Part shown: piece by piece, positions 52,261 to 63,886 of the stretch
Layout: each line of letters begins with the position of its first letter
Numbering within the stretch: position 1 is the first letter of the stretch
Assembly: GCF_021432065.1 (NCBI RefSeq)
Contig: NZ_CP090364.1
Span: 3,052,601 to 3,116,600, forward strand
Length of the DNA stretch: 64,000 nt
Source of the DNA: Photobacterium sp. TLY01
GTDB taxonomy: Bacteria; Pseudomonadota; Gammaproteobacteria; Enterobacterales; Vibrionaceae
Direction: 5' to 3'
Program-made: the position numbers and the translations under genes
Notes under the pieces: model-generated
Told to the model about the DNA's origin: nothing
The model's database searches: none
Seen by the model: only the letters and a program-made list of their open reading frames with translations

Positions 52261-53964
52261 ATGGATATTCAAACCTGGACCTTCATACTGGTAGGTCTGT
52301 CTTTTGCACTCTATATCGGGATTGCGATCTGGTCCCGTGCCGGGTCAACCAGCGAGTTCTATGTCGCCGGTGGCGGTGTTCACCCGGTTGCTAACGGCAT
52401 GGCGACCGCTGCGGACTGGATGTCTGCCGCTTCGTTCATTTCTATGGCCGGGATTATTTCATTTGCCGGCTACGACGGCGGTGTATACCTGATGGGCTGG
52501 ACCGGTGGCTATGTACTGCTGGCACTGTGCCTGGCGCCTTACCTGCGTAAATTCGGTAAGTTTACCGTGCCGGACTTTATCGGCGACCGTTACTACTCAC
52601 GCACGGCCCGTATGGTTGCTGTGTTCTGTGCCATCTTTGTTTCTTTCACTTATGTAGCAGGACAGATGCGTGGTGTGGGTGTGGTCTTCGCCCGCTTCCT
52701 GGAAGTCGATATTAATATCGGCATCATCATTGGTATGGCAATCGTGTTCTTCTATGCGGTCATGGGAGGCATGAAAGGCATTACCTACACCCAGGTTGCG
52801 CAGTACTGCGTGCTGATTTTCGCCTTTATGGTGCCGGCCATCTTCACCTCGATTATGGTCACCGGTTCGGCCATTCCGCAAATCGGTTTCGGCTCAACCA
52901 TCAGCGGCAGCGATGTGTATCTGATGGATAAGCTGGAAGGTCTGAGTACTGAGCTGGGCTTCAATTCCTACATTGACGGCTCCAAGAGCATGGTGGATGT
53001 CTTCTTCATCACAGCCGCTCTGATGGTCGGTACCGCCGGTCTGCCACACGTGATCATCCGTTTCTTCACCGTACCTCGTGTCAAAGATGCCCGTATTTCG
53101 GCTGGCTGGGCACTGCTGTTCATTGCTGTGCTTTATACCACAGCACCAGCGGTGGCGGCGTTTGCCCGGATCAATATGTTCGAAACCTTAAACGGTCCGG
53201 ACATGCAGGGTGTGGCTGCAGAACAGGCACCAAGCTGGGTCACCAACTGGGAGAAAACCGGTCTGGTTGCCTGGGAAGACAAAAATGGCGACGGCAAAAT
53301 GTTCTACTCAGGCGACGAGCGTAACGAGATGAACATCAACCGTGACATCATCGTACTGGCAAGTCCGGAGCTGGCCAAGCTGCCAAACTGGGTCGTGGCC
53401 CTGCTGGCTGCCGGTGGTCTGGCGGCAGCACTGTCAACAGCCGCCGGTCTGCTGCTGGTGATCTCCACTTCCGTGGCGCATGACCTGCTCAAGAAAGGCT
53501 TCAAGCCGAATATGACTGAGAAACAGGAGCTGAGGGCGGCCCGGATCGGGGCAGCACTGGCGATTATCGGTGCGGGATACCTGGGCATTAACCCACCGGG
53601 CTTTGTCGCCCAGGTGGTGGCCTTCGCCTTCGGCCTGGCAGCCTCGTCCTTCTTCCCGGCGATTATCATGGGTATCTTCTATAAGAAGATGAACAAAGAA
53701 GGCGCGATTGCCGGGATGCTGAGCGGGATTCTGTTCACTGCGGCTTACATCATTTACTTCAAGTTCATCAACCCGGCGGCCAGCACCCCGGACAACTGGT
53801 GGTTCGGTATCAGCCCTGAAGGTATCGGTACCCTGGGTATGTGTGTGAACTTTGTGGTGTCGATTGTCGTCAACAAGTTTACTGCAGAAGTGCCGGAAGA
53901 TGTGCAGGAGCTGGTGGAGTCTATCCGTTATCCGAAAGGGTCGGGTGCAGCGCACAGCCACTAA
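52261..53964 (+). CDS. actP: SSS-family sodium:solute symporter, ActP-like acetate permease
   Basis: 567-residue Na+-coupled symporter with about 13 membrane segments. Family hallmarks: AGGGVHPVANGMATAADWMSAASFISMAG near 35-65, GLPHVIIRFFTVPRVKDAR near 260, and ALSTAAGLLLVISTSVAHDLL near 400. A hydrophilic segment about 310-365 (WEDKNGDGKMFYSGDERNE) is typical of the VC_2705 subgroup that pairs with DUF4212 proteins. Acetate or another short carboxylate is inferred from the adjacent crbS and nearby acs. Confidence 0.87.
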   Translation: MDIQTWTFILVGLSFALYIGIAIWSRAGSTSEFYVAGGGVHPVANGMATAADWMSAASFISMAGIISFAGYDGGVYLMGWTGGYVLLALCLAPYLRKFGKFTVPDFIGDRYYSRTARMVAVFCAIFVSFTYVAGQMRGVGVVFARFLEVDINIGIIIGMAIVFFYAVMGGMKGITYTQVAQYCVLIFAFMVPAIFTSIMVTGSAIPQIGFGSTISGSDVYLMDKLEGLSTELGFNSYIDGSKSMVDVFFITAALMVGTAGLPHVIIRFFTVPRVKDARISAGWALLFIAVLYTTAPAVAAFARINMFETLNGPDMQGVAAEQAPSWVTNWEKTGLVAWEDKNGDGKMFYSGDERNEMNINRDIIVLASPELAKLPNWVVALLAAGGLAAALSTAAGLLLVISTSVAHDLLKKGFKPNMTEKQELRAARIGAALAIIGAGYLGINPPGFVAQVVAFAFGLAASSFFPAIIMGIFYKKMNKEGAIAGMLSGILFTAAYIIYFKFINPAASTPDNWWFGISPEGIGTLGMCVNFVVSIVVNKFTAEVPEDVQELVESIRYPKGSGAAHSH

Positions 53965-54027
53965 ACCAAACTAAACCGACAGAATAACAACACTCAGTAG
54001 CAAAACGGGGGAAACCCCACTCCCTGG

Positions 54028-54053
54028 CGGAGCCATGATGGCTCCGTTTTTTT
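54028..54053 (+). terminator. Terminator of the symporter operon
   Basis: Stem CGGAGCC / GGCTCCG with a 5-base loop and seven T, 64 bases past the stop. Confidence 0.9.
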
Positions 54054-54206
54054 ATGCACAGGCGCAAAGGGATAACACCGAAGTCTGAGACTGGCCCGAG
54101 ATTCATTGGTGTGAACCCCGTCGGTAACCCCATGATTGAAAACCGTTCATTTCATCCCCGCACCAACGGGGATCTCTGAGTTCAACCGCATAGACAACGA
54201 TTGGCT

Positions 54207-57200
54207 TTAGCTGATCTTTGCCTGGGCATACTGGTTGAGTAACGACCGCAGTTTCAGCGGTTTCACCGGCTTGCTGATAAAGGCAAAGCCTTTGCTGCGG
54301 ATCGTCTGCTGCGTTTCCGGCAGCCTGTCGGCACTGATGATCACACCTTTGAACACCGGCCCCAGCTTAGCTTCACACTCAATCAGGACCTCCAGACCGG
54401 TTTCCTGCTCAGTCAGATGGTAATCGCTGAAAATCACATCCGGGACCCAGCCATCATCACATTGCGCCAGCGCAGCCGTCACAGATTGCGCCAGCCGGAT
54501 GTCGCAGCCCCAGCGGCTCAGCAGACTGTCCATCCCTGTCAGTATGTCTTTCTCGTTATCGACACAGAGCACCCGGGTCCCGGACAAAGGTAGCGGCTGT
54601 TCCGGTGCCGCCTCCGGTTTGTTTTGCGGCAAATGGATCGCCTGTCCCCGCCGCACCGACAAAGCGAATACGGTTCCTTCGCCCAGCCAGGAGCGCAGTG
54701 ACAGCGGATGATCCATCACCCGGCTGATCCCACGGGCAATGGCCAGCCCGAGACCCAGTCCGTGATCACCGCGCCCTCTGTCGATCCGGGTAAATTCATC
54801 AAAAATATTGGCCTGTTTCTCTTGCGGTATACCCGGCCCGTTATCCCAGACTTCGATTCGGAGCTGGCTGCCAGCCCGTCGCACTCCCAGCAGCACTTTA
54901 CCGCCCGGATTATAGCGGAATGCGTTGGTCAGGAAGTTTTGCAGCGCCCGGCGCAGCAGCTTAGGATCCGAGTGCACCAGCGCCTTGCTGTCCACCACGG
55001 CAAAATCGATGCCCTGCTGTCTGGCCAGTGCACTGAACTCGGCATTGAGGTTGTTGAACACATCGCTGAGCGGGAACACGTGGACGTTGACCTGCAACTT
55101 ACCGGCCTCCAGGCGCGACACATCGAGCAGATCACCAATCAGATCCTCGGCCGCTCCCAGCGCGCTCTCAATATGGTGTGCCAGCTTCATACTCTCTGCA
55201 TCCTTGGCCACTTCAGACAGGGACGAAGAAAACAGACGGGCCGCATTGAGCGGTTGCATCAGATCATGACTGACCGCGGCCAGAAAGCGGCTTTTCGAGT
55301 GCGCCTGCTGCTCGGCATGCTGTGTGGCCGACACCAGCCGGCGGTTGAGCTGTTCCAGCTCCTGGGTCCGCTGCCGCACCCGGGCTTCGAGATTTTCATT
55401 AGCTTCTTTGAGCGCTTCTTCAGCCTGGCGAAATGCCGTGATGTCAGTAAAGCTCATGACAAAGCCGCCGCCCGGCATCGGATTGCCCTGCACTTCAATC
55501 ACCCGTCCGTCCGGCCGGATCCGGGAAGAAGTGTGTGCCGTTCCCTGCTGCAGGTGCTTCACCCGTTTGGCCACGTGAACTTCCGGATCCCCCGGCCCGC
55601 ACAATCCCAGACGCGCGTTATGGCGGATCACATCGGCAATTGGCCGCCCGACCTGAATCAGCCCGGGCGGGAAAGAAAACAGTTCCAGATAACGCTGATT
55701 CCAGGCCACCAGCCGCAGTTGCTTGTCCACCACGGCAATCCCCTGACTGATGTGCTCAATGGCGCCTTGCAGGAGTCCGCGACTGAAATCAAACAGTTCA
55801 GAGGCTTCATCGACTATAGTGGCTACTTCTTCGAGCTGCATGTTGCGCCCCTGCAATGCCGAGGTCAGTACCAGGCGAGCCGAAGAAGCGCCGAACACCC
55901 CCGCCAGGACCCGTTCGGTATGACGGATCAGGCTGGCTGGTGCCTGCTGTTGGGGCTGAAAATTAAACTGGTGCTGCTGGGCAAAATGGGTGAATGCCTG
56001 CCGCATCCGCTTACGGCCGACAAACCGCGCCGCCAGCAGTTCAAGCTCAGATACGGTCACCCGCGCCTGATATAAACGAGCGTCATCAGCCTCCGGCATC
56101 GGTGCGCCAACAAAAGTGGCGGCCTGCAAACGCTCGGTGAGGGATGAGCGGGTCACCATAGAGACCAGGATATAGAGCAGCAGGTTGGTGGTCAGGCTGA
56201 TCAGCATGCCCCAGTCCACCGTGGTTAACTCGCTCAATACCGGCAGGGAAGGCGGTGTCAGCAACCACAGCAAGAGGTTGGTCTCGGCAGTACCGGCCAG
56301 CATACCGGTCTGGCTCATCAGAGTAATCACCCACAGCGCGGTGCCGCCCAACATGCCGGCATAGACACCGTTACGGTTGCCTTCGCGCCAGTAAATGCCC
56401 CCCAGCAATGCCGGTGCGAACTGGGCAATCGCGGCAAAAGAGAGCAAGCCGATTGCCGACAGCGATTCAATCTCATCCAGCACTTCATGGAAGCCCCAGG
56501 ATGCGAGCAGCAGCAGCAGAATCAGCCCGCGGCGGATATTGAGCAGCAACCCGGAAAACGCCGCATGGTTTCGGCTCGAGACCCGCAACCGGCGCAGCAG
56601 CAAAGGCAGCACCAGATCGTTGGATGCCATGATCGCCAGTGCGATGGTCGAGACAATCACCATGCCGCTGGCCGCTGAGGTGCCGCCCAGAAATGCCAGC
56701 AAGGCAATGGTATCCGCACCTTGCATCAGCGGCAGGTTGATCACATAAGTATCGGCGGGTACATCCGGCAGCAGCACTTTCCCGGCCAGCGCCAGGGGCA
56801 CCACAAATATCCCCATCAGCAGTAGATAGACAGGAAATACCCGCCGCGCGAGGTGCAGATCCGGGGCGTGGGTATTTTCCACCACAGTGGTGTGGAACTG
56901 GCGCGGCAGACAGATAATCGCTGTCATAGTCAGCAGGGTATGAATAATAAAACTGCCGGCATTGAGATCCATAAACGGCAGGACAGACATATCCAGTTGG
57001 CTCAGTTCCAGCGCCGGGACATCCCACCACAACAGCATGACAAACAGCCCCACCACCAGAAAGGCCGCCAGTTTGATCAAAGATTCGAACGCCACCGCCA
57101 TCATCATGCCGCGATGATGTTCGGTGGTATCCAGGTGGCGGGTGCCGAACAACACAGTAAAAGCGGCCAGGGCCAGTGTCACCAGCCAGGCGATATCGCC

Positions 57201-57668
57201 GTCATTGAGCATACTGTTACGGGTCAGATCAGGAGCCACCTGGGCCAGCCCCATGGTGATCCCCCGCAATTGCAGGGCGATATAGGGCAGAATTCCCGCG
57301 ACGGCAATCAGGGTGACCAGCACCGCCAGTCCCTGCGATTTGCCATAGCGCGCGGCGATGAAATCGGCAATCGAGGTGATATGTTCGCGTTTAGCGATCA
57401 GGATCAGGCGGGCAAAAATACGCCAGCCGAAGGTGAAGACCAGAATGGGCGCCAGGTAAATCGGCAGAAACGACCACAGATCCCGGCTGGCCTGACCGAC
57501 CGTGCCATAAAACGTCCAGGAAGTGCAGTAGACGGCAATCGACAGGCTGTAAATCCAGGGGCGCCAACGGGACATCCATCCGGCATGTTTATCGCCGTAC
57601 CAGGCAATCAAAAACAATAGCCCAAGATAGGCCAGTGATACCGGCACGACTATCCATCCCTGCTCCAT
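54207..57668 (-). CDS. crbS: CrbS-type hybrid histidine kinase with SSS transporter domain
   Basis: 1153-residue sensor. Residues 1-500 form a sodium/solute symporter-like membrane domain (about 13 segments; LGGIYWREGNRNGVYAGMLGG) that probably senses or moves a carboxylate. A STAC-like linker and PAS domain (about 640-745) follow. The HisKA has phospho-His in AAVSHDLMQPLNAARLF, the HATPase has VWDNGPGIPQEK and GLGLGLAI, and the C-terminal receiver has Asp in VIFSDYHL (about 1031-1150). In V. cholerae CrbS controls acs through CrbR. All catalytic residues are present. Confidence 0.9.
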   Translation of the reverse strand: MEQGWIVVPVSLAYLGLLFLIAWYGDKHAGWMSRWRPWIYSLSIAVYCTSWTFYGTVGQASRDLWSFLPIYLAPILVFTFGWRIFARLILIAKREHITSIADFIAARYGKSQGLAVLVTLIAVAGILPYIALQLRGITMGLAQVAPDLTRNSMLNDGDIAWLVTLALAAFTVLFGTRHLDTTEHHRGMMMAVAFESLIKLAAFLVVGLFVMLLWWDVPALELSQLDMSVLPFMDLNAGSFIIHTLLTMTAIICLPRQFHTTVVENTHAPDLHLARRVFPVYLLLMGIFVVPLALAGKVLLPDVPADTYVINLPLMQGADTIALLAFLGGTSAASGMVIVSTIALAIMASNDLVLPLLLRRLRVSSRNHAAFSGLLLNIRRGLILLLLLASWGFHEVLDEIESLSAIGLLSFAAIAQFAPALLGGIYWREGNRNGVYAGMLGGTALWVITLMSQTGMLAGTAETNLLLWLLTPPSLPVLSELTTVDWGMLISLTTNLLLYILVSMVTRSSLTERLQAATFVGAPMPEADDARLYQARVTVSELELLAARFVGRKRMRQAFTHFAQQHQFNFQPQQQAPASLIRHTERVLAGVFGASSARLVLTSALQGRNMQLEEVATIVDEASELFDFSRGLLQGAIEHISQGIAVVDKQLRLVAWNQRYLELFSFPPGLIQVGRPIADVIRHNARLGLCGPGDPEVHVAKRVKHLQQGTAHTSSRIRPDGRVIEVQGNPMPGGGFVMSFTDITAFRQAEEALKEANENLEARVRQRTQELEQLNRRLVSATQHAEQQAHSKSRFLAAVSHDLMQPLNAARLFSSSLSEVAKDAESMKLAHHIESALGAAEDLIGDLLDVSRLEAGKLQVNVHVFPLSDVFNNLNAEFSALARQQGIDFAVVDSKALVHSDPKLLRRALQNFLTNAFRYNPGGKVLLGVRRAGSQLRIEVWDNGPGIPQEKQANIFDEFTRIDRGRGDHGLGLGLAIARGISRVMDHPLSLRSWLGEGTVFALSVRRGQAIHLPQNKPEAAPEQPLPLSGTRVLCVDNEKDILTGMDSLLSRWGCDIRLAQSVTAALAQCDDGWVPDVIFSDYHLTEQETGLEVLIECEAKLGPVFKGVIISADRLPETQQTIRSKGFAFISKPVKPLKLRSLLNQYAQAKIS

Positions 57669-57783
57669 AGGATCTCCCTGAAAAATGTTCCCTGATTCGG
57701 CCCCGTGCCTGGGGCCGAGTGTACCTCACTCTCGGGTGAGTATCCGTCCGGCAGGTCACATCTCACCCGCCGGCCCGTTGCCC

Positions 57784-58956
57784 TTAATGCACTTCTTGCG
57801 CTCTGCTTGGTTCGGTCTGCGGCGATTCGTCAATTTTCATCAGCAAGACCGGCAGTCCCATCACGGCCATCAGCCAGAACACATCGGCGCCCCACCAGCC
57901 GTATCCCCAGCCACTCAGGGTCGTCAGTGCCGCCATGACCGCGCCCAGCGGCAAGGCATTATAGAGCGCCTGCAGGGCCACCATCTGATGACTTTGCGCA
58001 TGCTGAATATACCGGATCGCCGCCAGATGGGCTGCGGCAAAGGTCACGCCATGCAGCGCCTGCGTCAGCACCAGCATCGGCAATTCCGTCATGGTCGCGG
58101 TCAGTCCCCAGCGCAACAACACGCCTGCTGCCGCCAGCCGGAACATGGCTGCGACACGCCAGCCGGAAAACAGTCGCTTGCTGAGTGCAAATACCGCAAT
58201 TTCAGCGATCACGCTGAAGCTCCACAAATAGCCGCTGACCGCTTCGCTGTAGCCGATTGTCTTCCAGTACATGGCACTGAAACTGTAATAAGCGGCATGA
58301 CTGCCCTGCAGCAAAGCCACAATGATCAGAAAACGCATCACGCGTTTATCGCGCAGAATTCCCATTAACGGAGGGCGGGGCTGGCGCACGGCGGCATCGT
58401 CACTGGGCAGTACAGTCGGCTGGCGCAACGACAATAGCAGGGCGACAGCCAGGCCAGCCATCGCGACCCAGGGGATCACAGCGGCGCCAAACTCGGCTGC
58501 TGCCAGGCCGGCAATCGTTGAACCCACGATAAATGCGATCGACCCCCACAGCCGGGTTCGACCATAGTCTAAATGCCCGTGTTTGGCATAATAATTGGCC
58601 AGACTGTCTGTCAGCGGGATCACCGGACCGACAAGAATATTGAACAGCACAATCACAGCCGTCAGGGCAATCAGATTGCCGCTGACCATGACAAAAGACG
58701 CACAGCAAATCAAACTAAGTACCGCCAGCCAGCGCAGGGCCGGCAACAGGTGCTCCACCTGATGGACTCTGGGCGTCAACACCATATTGGCAAAGCAACG
58801 CACCCCCAGGCCCAGGCCCAGCAACACCCCGATATCCCCGGCCGGTATACCCAGAGAATTGAGCCACACGGCCCAGAACGGCAGATATACGCCATAGTTA
58901 AAATAAAAGCCGAACATATACTGTGCTGTCCAGCCAAACGGGCTACTTCTTAACAT
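57784..58956 (-). CDS. MFS transporter, HcaT/3-phenylpropionate family
   Basis: 390-residue inner-membrane transporter with 12 predicted segments. YMFGFYFNYGVYLPFWAVWLNSLGIP at the start, VGPVIPLTDSLANYYA and DYGRTRLWGSIAFIVGS near the first-half loop, and LLQGSHAAYYSFSAMYWKTIGYS follow E. coli HcaT closely. The start MLRSSPFGWTAQYM was preferred; the frame extends 32 codons upstream without family similarity. No aromatic catabolic genes are nearby, so a small organic acid is as likely a substrate as phenylpropionate. Confidence 0.87.
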   Translation of the reverse strand: MLRSSPFGWTAQYMFGFYFNYGVYLPFWAVWLNSLGIPAGDIGVLLGLGLGVRCFANMVLTPRVHQVEHLLPALRWLAVLSLICCASFVMVSGNLIALTAVIVLFNILVGPVIPLTDSLANYYAKHGHLDYGRTRLWGSIAFIVGSTIAGLAAAEFGAAVIPWVAMAGLAVALLLSLRQPTVLPSDDAAVRQPRPPLMGILRDKRVMRFLIIVALLQGSHAAYYSFSAMYWKTIGYSEAVSGYLWSFSVIAEIAVFALSKRLFSGWRVAAMFRLAAAGVLLRWGLTATMTELPMLVLTQALHGVTFAAAHLAAIRYIQHAQSHQMVALQALYNALPLGAVMAALTTLSGWGYGWWGADVFWLMAVMGLPVLLMKIDESPQTEPSRAQEVH

Positions 58957-59203
58957 CTCAAAACCCTGCTGCATGAAAATGGCCGACATTATGCCTGCTG
59001 AGCACATGGCAGGAAAGGCAACCGCGACAGTCTTCCGCTGGGTTCCCCCCATTTATCCCACCTCGGCCAGCCCACCTGCCGTCGCCATCCTCTAGACTAA
59101 AGTCGGCTGGAGCAAAACCGGCCACTGGGCGACACTGCTTAGCAGAGGCTTCATCGTCATCACAGTACGCCCCCTGTGCCCAGCGCCACAAAGAGAGAGA
59201 GCA

Positions 59204-61033
59204 ATGCCGGACACCTTGAATACGTCACTGATCCCTTTTGACCGGCTCGACCCCAGCCAGCAGGAGGCGCTGCTCAAAGCGCTGGATGTGGCGTATTTTC
59301 GCAGCGGTGAAGTGATCATCCGGGCCGGTGATCCCTGTCAGTCGCTGCACATGATTATCAAAGGCAGTGTGGAAGAAACCTCGGCAGACCGGCAAGAGCA
59401 CTTTGCCCACTACACCACAGATGACCTGTTCGATGTGCGTGCCCAGTTCAGCGGCCACAGTCGCCATCAGTACCGGGCAACAGAAGACACCCTGTGCTAT
59501 CTGCTCCCTCAGGCGCACTTTATCGATTTGTGTCAGAAAAATCCGGCGTTCGCGGCTTATTTCAACAGCGATCTGGCCACCCGGCAGCAACTGCTCGAAC
59601 AGGCGCATCAGCAACAGAATCTGGCGGAGTTCATTCTGACCCGCATCCGCCAGGATAATATCCAGCCCTGTCTGATCCTGCCCGCCGAGACCGATCTGCG
59701 GACCGCCACCGCCCGGATGCACCAGAGCAACTGCGATGCCGCAGTCATCATTGTGGATGATACGGCGGATCATGCCGACCACAAATTTGGGATTGTCACC
59801 CGCACCGATTTGCTGCATGCCGTCATGCTGGATAACCGGGACGCCGGCACTGCGGTTCGCCAGATAGCCACTTCGCCGGTGATCAGCATCGAATTGGGTG
59901 CGTATCTGTTCAAGGCCATGATCAGCATGACCCGGCACAAGGTCAAACGCGTGCTGGTCACCCAAGGTGATGCGATCGCTGGCATGCTGGACATGACTCA
60001 GGTCCTGAGTTTGTTTTCCACCCATTCCCATGTGCTGGCACTGCGGATTGCCCGCGCCACCAGCATACAGGAGCTGGCACTGGCGGCAGACAGCCAGCAG
60101 GCGCTGGTGGAGACGCTGTTCAACAACGGCATTCATACCCGTTTTTTGATGGCGCTGATTGCCAGCATCAATGAACAGATTATTGAAAAAGCCTTTCAGC
60201 TGGTGGTGCCAGAACAATGGCAGTCCCGCTGCTGCCTATTGGTGCTGGGGTCAGAAGGCCGCGGCGAGCAAATTCTGAAAACCGATCAGGATAACGCCCT
60301 GATCCTGGCAGATCACATCGACTGGCCCGAATGTCAGGCTGTGATGGCCCAACTGAGCGACACCCTGTGTCAGCTGGGTTATCCGCCCTGCCCCGGTAAA
60401 GTCATGGTCAATAATCCGGACTGGGTAAAGAGTGTCTCCGGCTGGCAGCACTCCGTACAAACATGCTGCGATAAAGGCGATGAAGCCGCCATGATGACGC
60501 TGGCGATCCTGGCAGATGCTCAGGCCGTCGCAGGAAACCGACAACTACTGGACCCGGTCAGACACTGCCTGCATCAACGGCTCAGCAGCCAGGAATTACT
60601 GCTGGCGACCTTTGCCCGCCCGGCGCTCAGATTCAGCGTTCCGCTGACGCTGTTCGGCCAGATCAAACGCGGTAAAAACGGGCCGGACATCAAGCGGGGC
60701 GGTATTTTTCCGATTGTTCACGGCATCCGGACCCTGGCCCTTGAGCACGATGTGGCAGACACCAATACCTTTCGCCGCCTGATCATGCTGGAGCAACGCC
60801 AGGTACTGGAGCCCAGTACGGCTTCTAATCTGAGCGAAGCCCTGAAACTCTTCATCCGGCTCAGGCTGCGTCAACAGCTCAGCTTGCCTGTGGGCACCGC
60901 CTCTGCCGGACAGCATCATCTGTTAGATCTGGCCACACTGAGCCGTGCGGAGCGTGATGTCCTGCGACACAGCCTGCATGTGGTGAAGAAATTTAAAGAA
61001 TGGCTCGGCTATCACTACCAAATCAGAGACTGA
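59204..61033 (+). CDS. cNMP-binding / CBS / DUF294 nucleotidyltransferase-like protein
   Basis: 609-residue cytosolic signalling protein. An N-terminal cyclic-nucleotide-binding domain (about 10-130, IIRAGDPCQSLHMIIKGSVEE) is followed by two CBS motifs (about 160-275), the DUF294 GlnD-like nucleotidyltransferase domain with LGSEGRGEQILKTDQDNALIL (about 345-370), and a DUF294 C-terminal helical domain. The GSEGRGEQ...DQD pattern keeps the metal-binding aspartates. AGAGAGAG precedes the ATG. It is followed 23 bases later by an exonuclease and then acs. The ligand and target are unknown; cAMP and adenylates are plausible. Confidence 0.87.
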   Translation: MPDTLNTSLIPFDRLDPSQQEALLKALDVAYFRSGEVIIRAGDPCQSLHMIIKGSVEETSADRQEHFAHYTTDDLFDVRAQFSGHSRHQYRATEDTLCYLLPQAHFIDLCQKNPAFAAYFNSDLATRQQLLEQAHQQQNLAEFILTRIRQDNIQPCLILPAETDLRTATARMHQSNCDAAVIIVDDTADHADHKFGIVTRTDLLHAVMLDNRDAGTAVRQIATSPVISIELGAYLFKAMISMTRHKVKRVLVTQGDAIAGMLDMTQVLSLFSTHSHVLALRIARATSIQELALAADSQQALVETLFNNGIHTRFLMALIASINEQIIEKAFQLVVPEQWQSRCCLLVLGSEGRGEQILKTDQDNALILADHIDWPECQAVMAQLSDTLCQLGYPPCPGKVMVNNPDWVKSVSGWQHSVQTCCDKGDEAAMMTLAILADAQAVAGNRQLLDPVRHCLHQRLSSQELLLATFARPALRFSVPLTLFGQIKRGKNGPDIKRGGIFPIVHGIRTLALEHDVADTNTFRRLIMLEQRQVLEPSTASNLSEALKLFIRLRLRQQLSLPVGTASAGQHHLLDLATLSRAERDVLRHSLHVVKKFKEWLGYHYQIRD

Positions 61034-61056
61034 GACTTAAGGAATGGTGAGATGAC

Positions 61057-61680
61057 ATGAATATTCTGCGTCGTTGGTGGTATCAGTACAAATTCCGCCA
61101 TCACCCGATACACGCCCTGTTTCAGCGCTACAGCGGCGATGAGCTGGTCTCGGTTGACTGTGAAACTACCAGCCTGGATCCCGCCAGCGCGGAGCTGGTG
61201 ACGATTGCAGCCACCCGTATCAAAGCCAACCGGATTCTGACCAGTGAGTCGCTGTATCTGACCCTGAGTCCGCCCGATAGTCTGAGTGCGGCCTCAGTCA
61301 CCATCCACAAAATGCGCCATCAGGATCTCAGCCACGGCCTGGAGCCCAGAGAGGCACTGACACGGCTGCTGGAATTCATCGGTAACCGGCCGCTGGTCGG
61401 CTATCACATCCGGTATGATAAGGCGATTCTCGACCGCTATTTCAAGCGTTTGTTCGGGTTTTCCCTGCCCAATAAGCTGGTGGAAGTCAGCCATCTGTAC
61501 CATGAGCAGCTGGAGCGTCAACTGCCCAATACCTGCTATGACCTGAGCCTTGAGGCCATCAGCCGTCATTTGGGATTGCCGCACCCGGAACGGCACGATG
61601 CCTTGCAGGACAGTATTACCGCCGCTCTGATCTATGTCCGGCTCAAGCACGGGGATCTGCCCGCGCTGACCTCCCCTTGA
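61057..61680 (+). CDS. DEDDh 3'-5' exonuclease (DNA polymerase III epsilon-like)
   Basis: 207-residue exonuclease of the DnaQ-like fold. Motifs: SVDCETTSLDPASAELVTI (Exo I, here D-x-E), VGYHIRYDKAILDRYF (Exo II) and HDALQDSITAALIYVRL (Exo III, with catalytic His and Asp). It is shorter than DnaQ and lacks the alpha-binding tail. It is co-transcribed with the CBS/DUF294 gene, an association often seen upstream of acs in Vibrionaceae. The substrate is unknown. Confidence 0.87.
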   Translation: MNILRRWWYQYKFRHHPIHALFQRYSGDELVSVDCETTSLDPASAELVTIAATRIKANRILTSESLYLTLSPPDSLSAASVTIHKMRHQDLSHGLEPREALTRLLEFIGNRPLVGYHIRYDKAILDRYFKRLFGFSLPNKLVEVSHLYHEQLERQLPNTCYDLSLEAISRHLGLPHPERHDALQDSITAALIYVRLKHGDLPALTSP

Positions 61681-61789
61681 TGATGGCTTTTGGCTCGCCA
61701 CTCCTCCAACCAGCCTGGCGATAAATCATGTAAGCCAATGCAAATGCTCAGAAAAAGCCATGACAGCGCACACTCATCCTAAAGTCTAA

Positions 61790-61832
61790 TTGAGCCTGTC
61801 CCGAATCTGGCTCAAGTTAACACAACTATAAT
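61790..61832 (+). promoter_or_regulatory. acs promoter region with an inverted repeat
   Basis: A perfect -10 TATAAT lies at 61827-61832, without a recognisable -35. In its place an inverted repeat TTGAGCC-N12-GGCTCAA spans 61790-61815, centred near -36. The absence of a -35 suggests dependence on an activator such as CrbR or CRP. Confidence 0.5.
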
Positions 61833-61884
61833 GATCAATGATCCGGTCCGCGCAGGACGAAGACGGAAACACAAGGAGAATGAG

Positions 61885-63834
<1,950 letters not shown>

Positions 63835-63858
63835 TCGACAAACACCTGCACGCCACAC

Positions 63859-63886
63859 AAGCCGCCGCAAGGCGGCTTTCTTTTTT
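63859..63886 (+). terminator. acs terminator
   Basis: Stem AAGCCGCC / GGCGGCTT with a GCAA loop, followed by TCTTTTTT, 24 bases past the acs stop. Confidence 0.9.
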
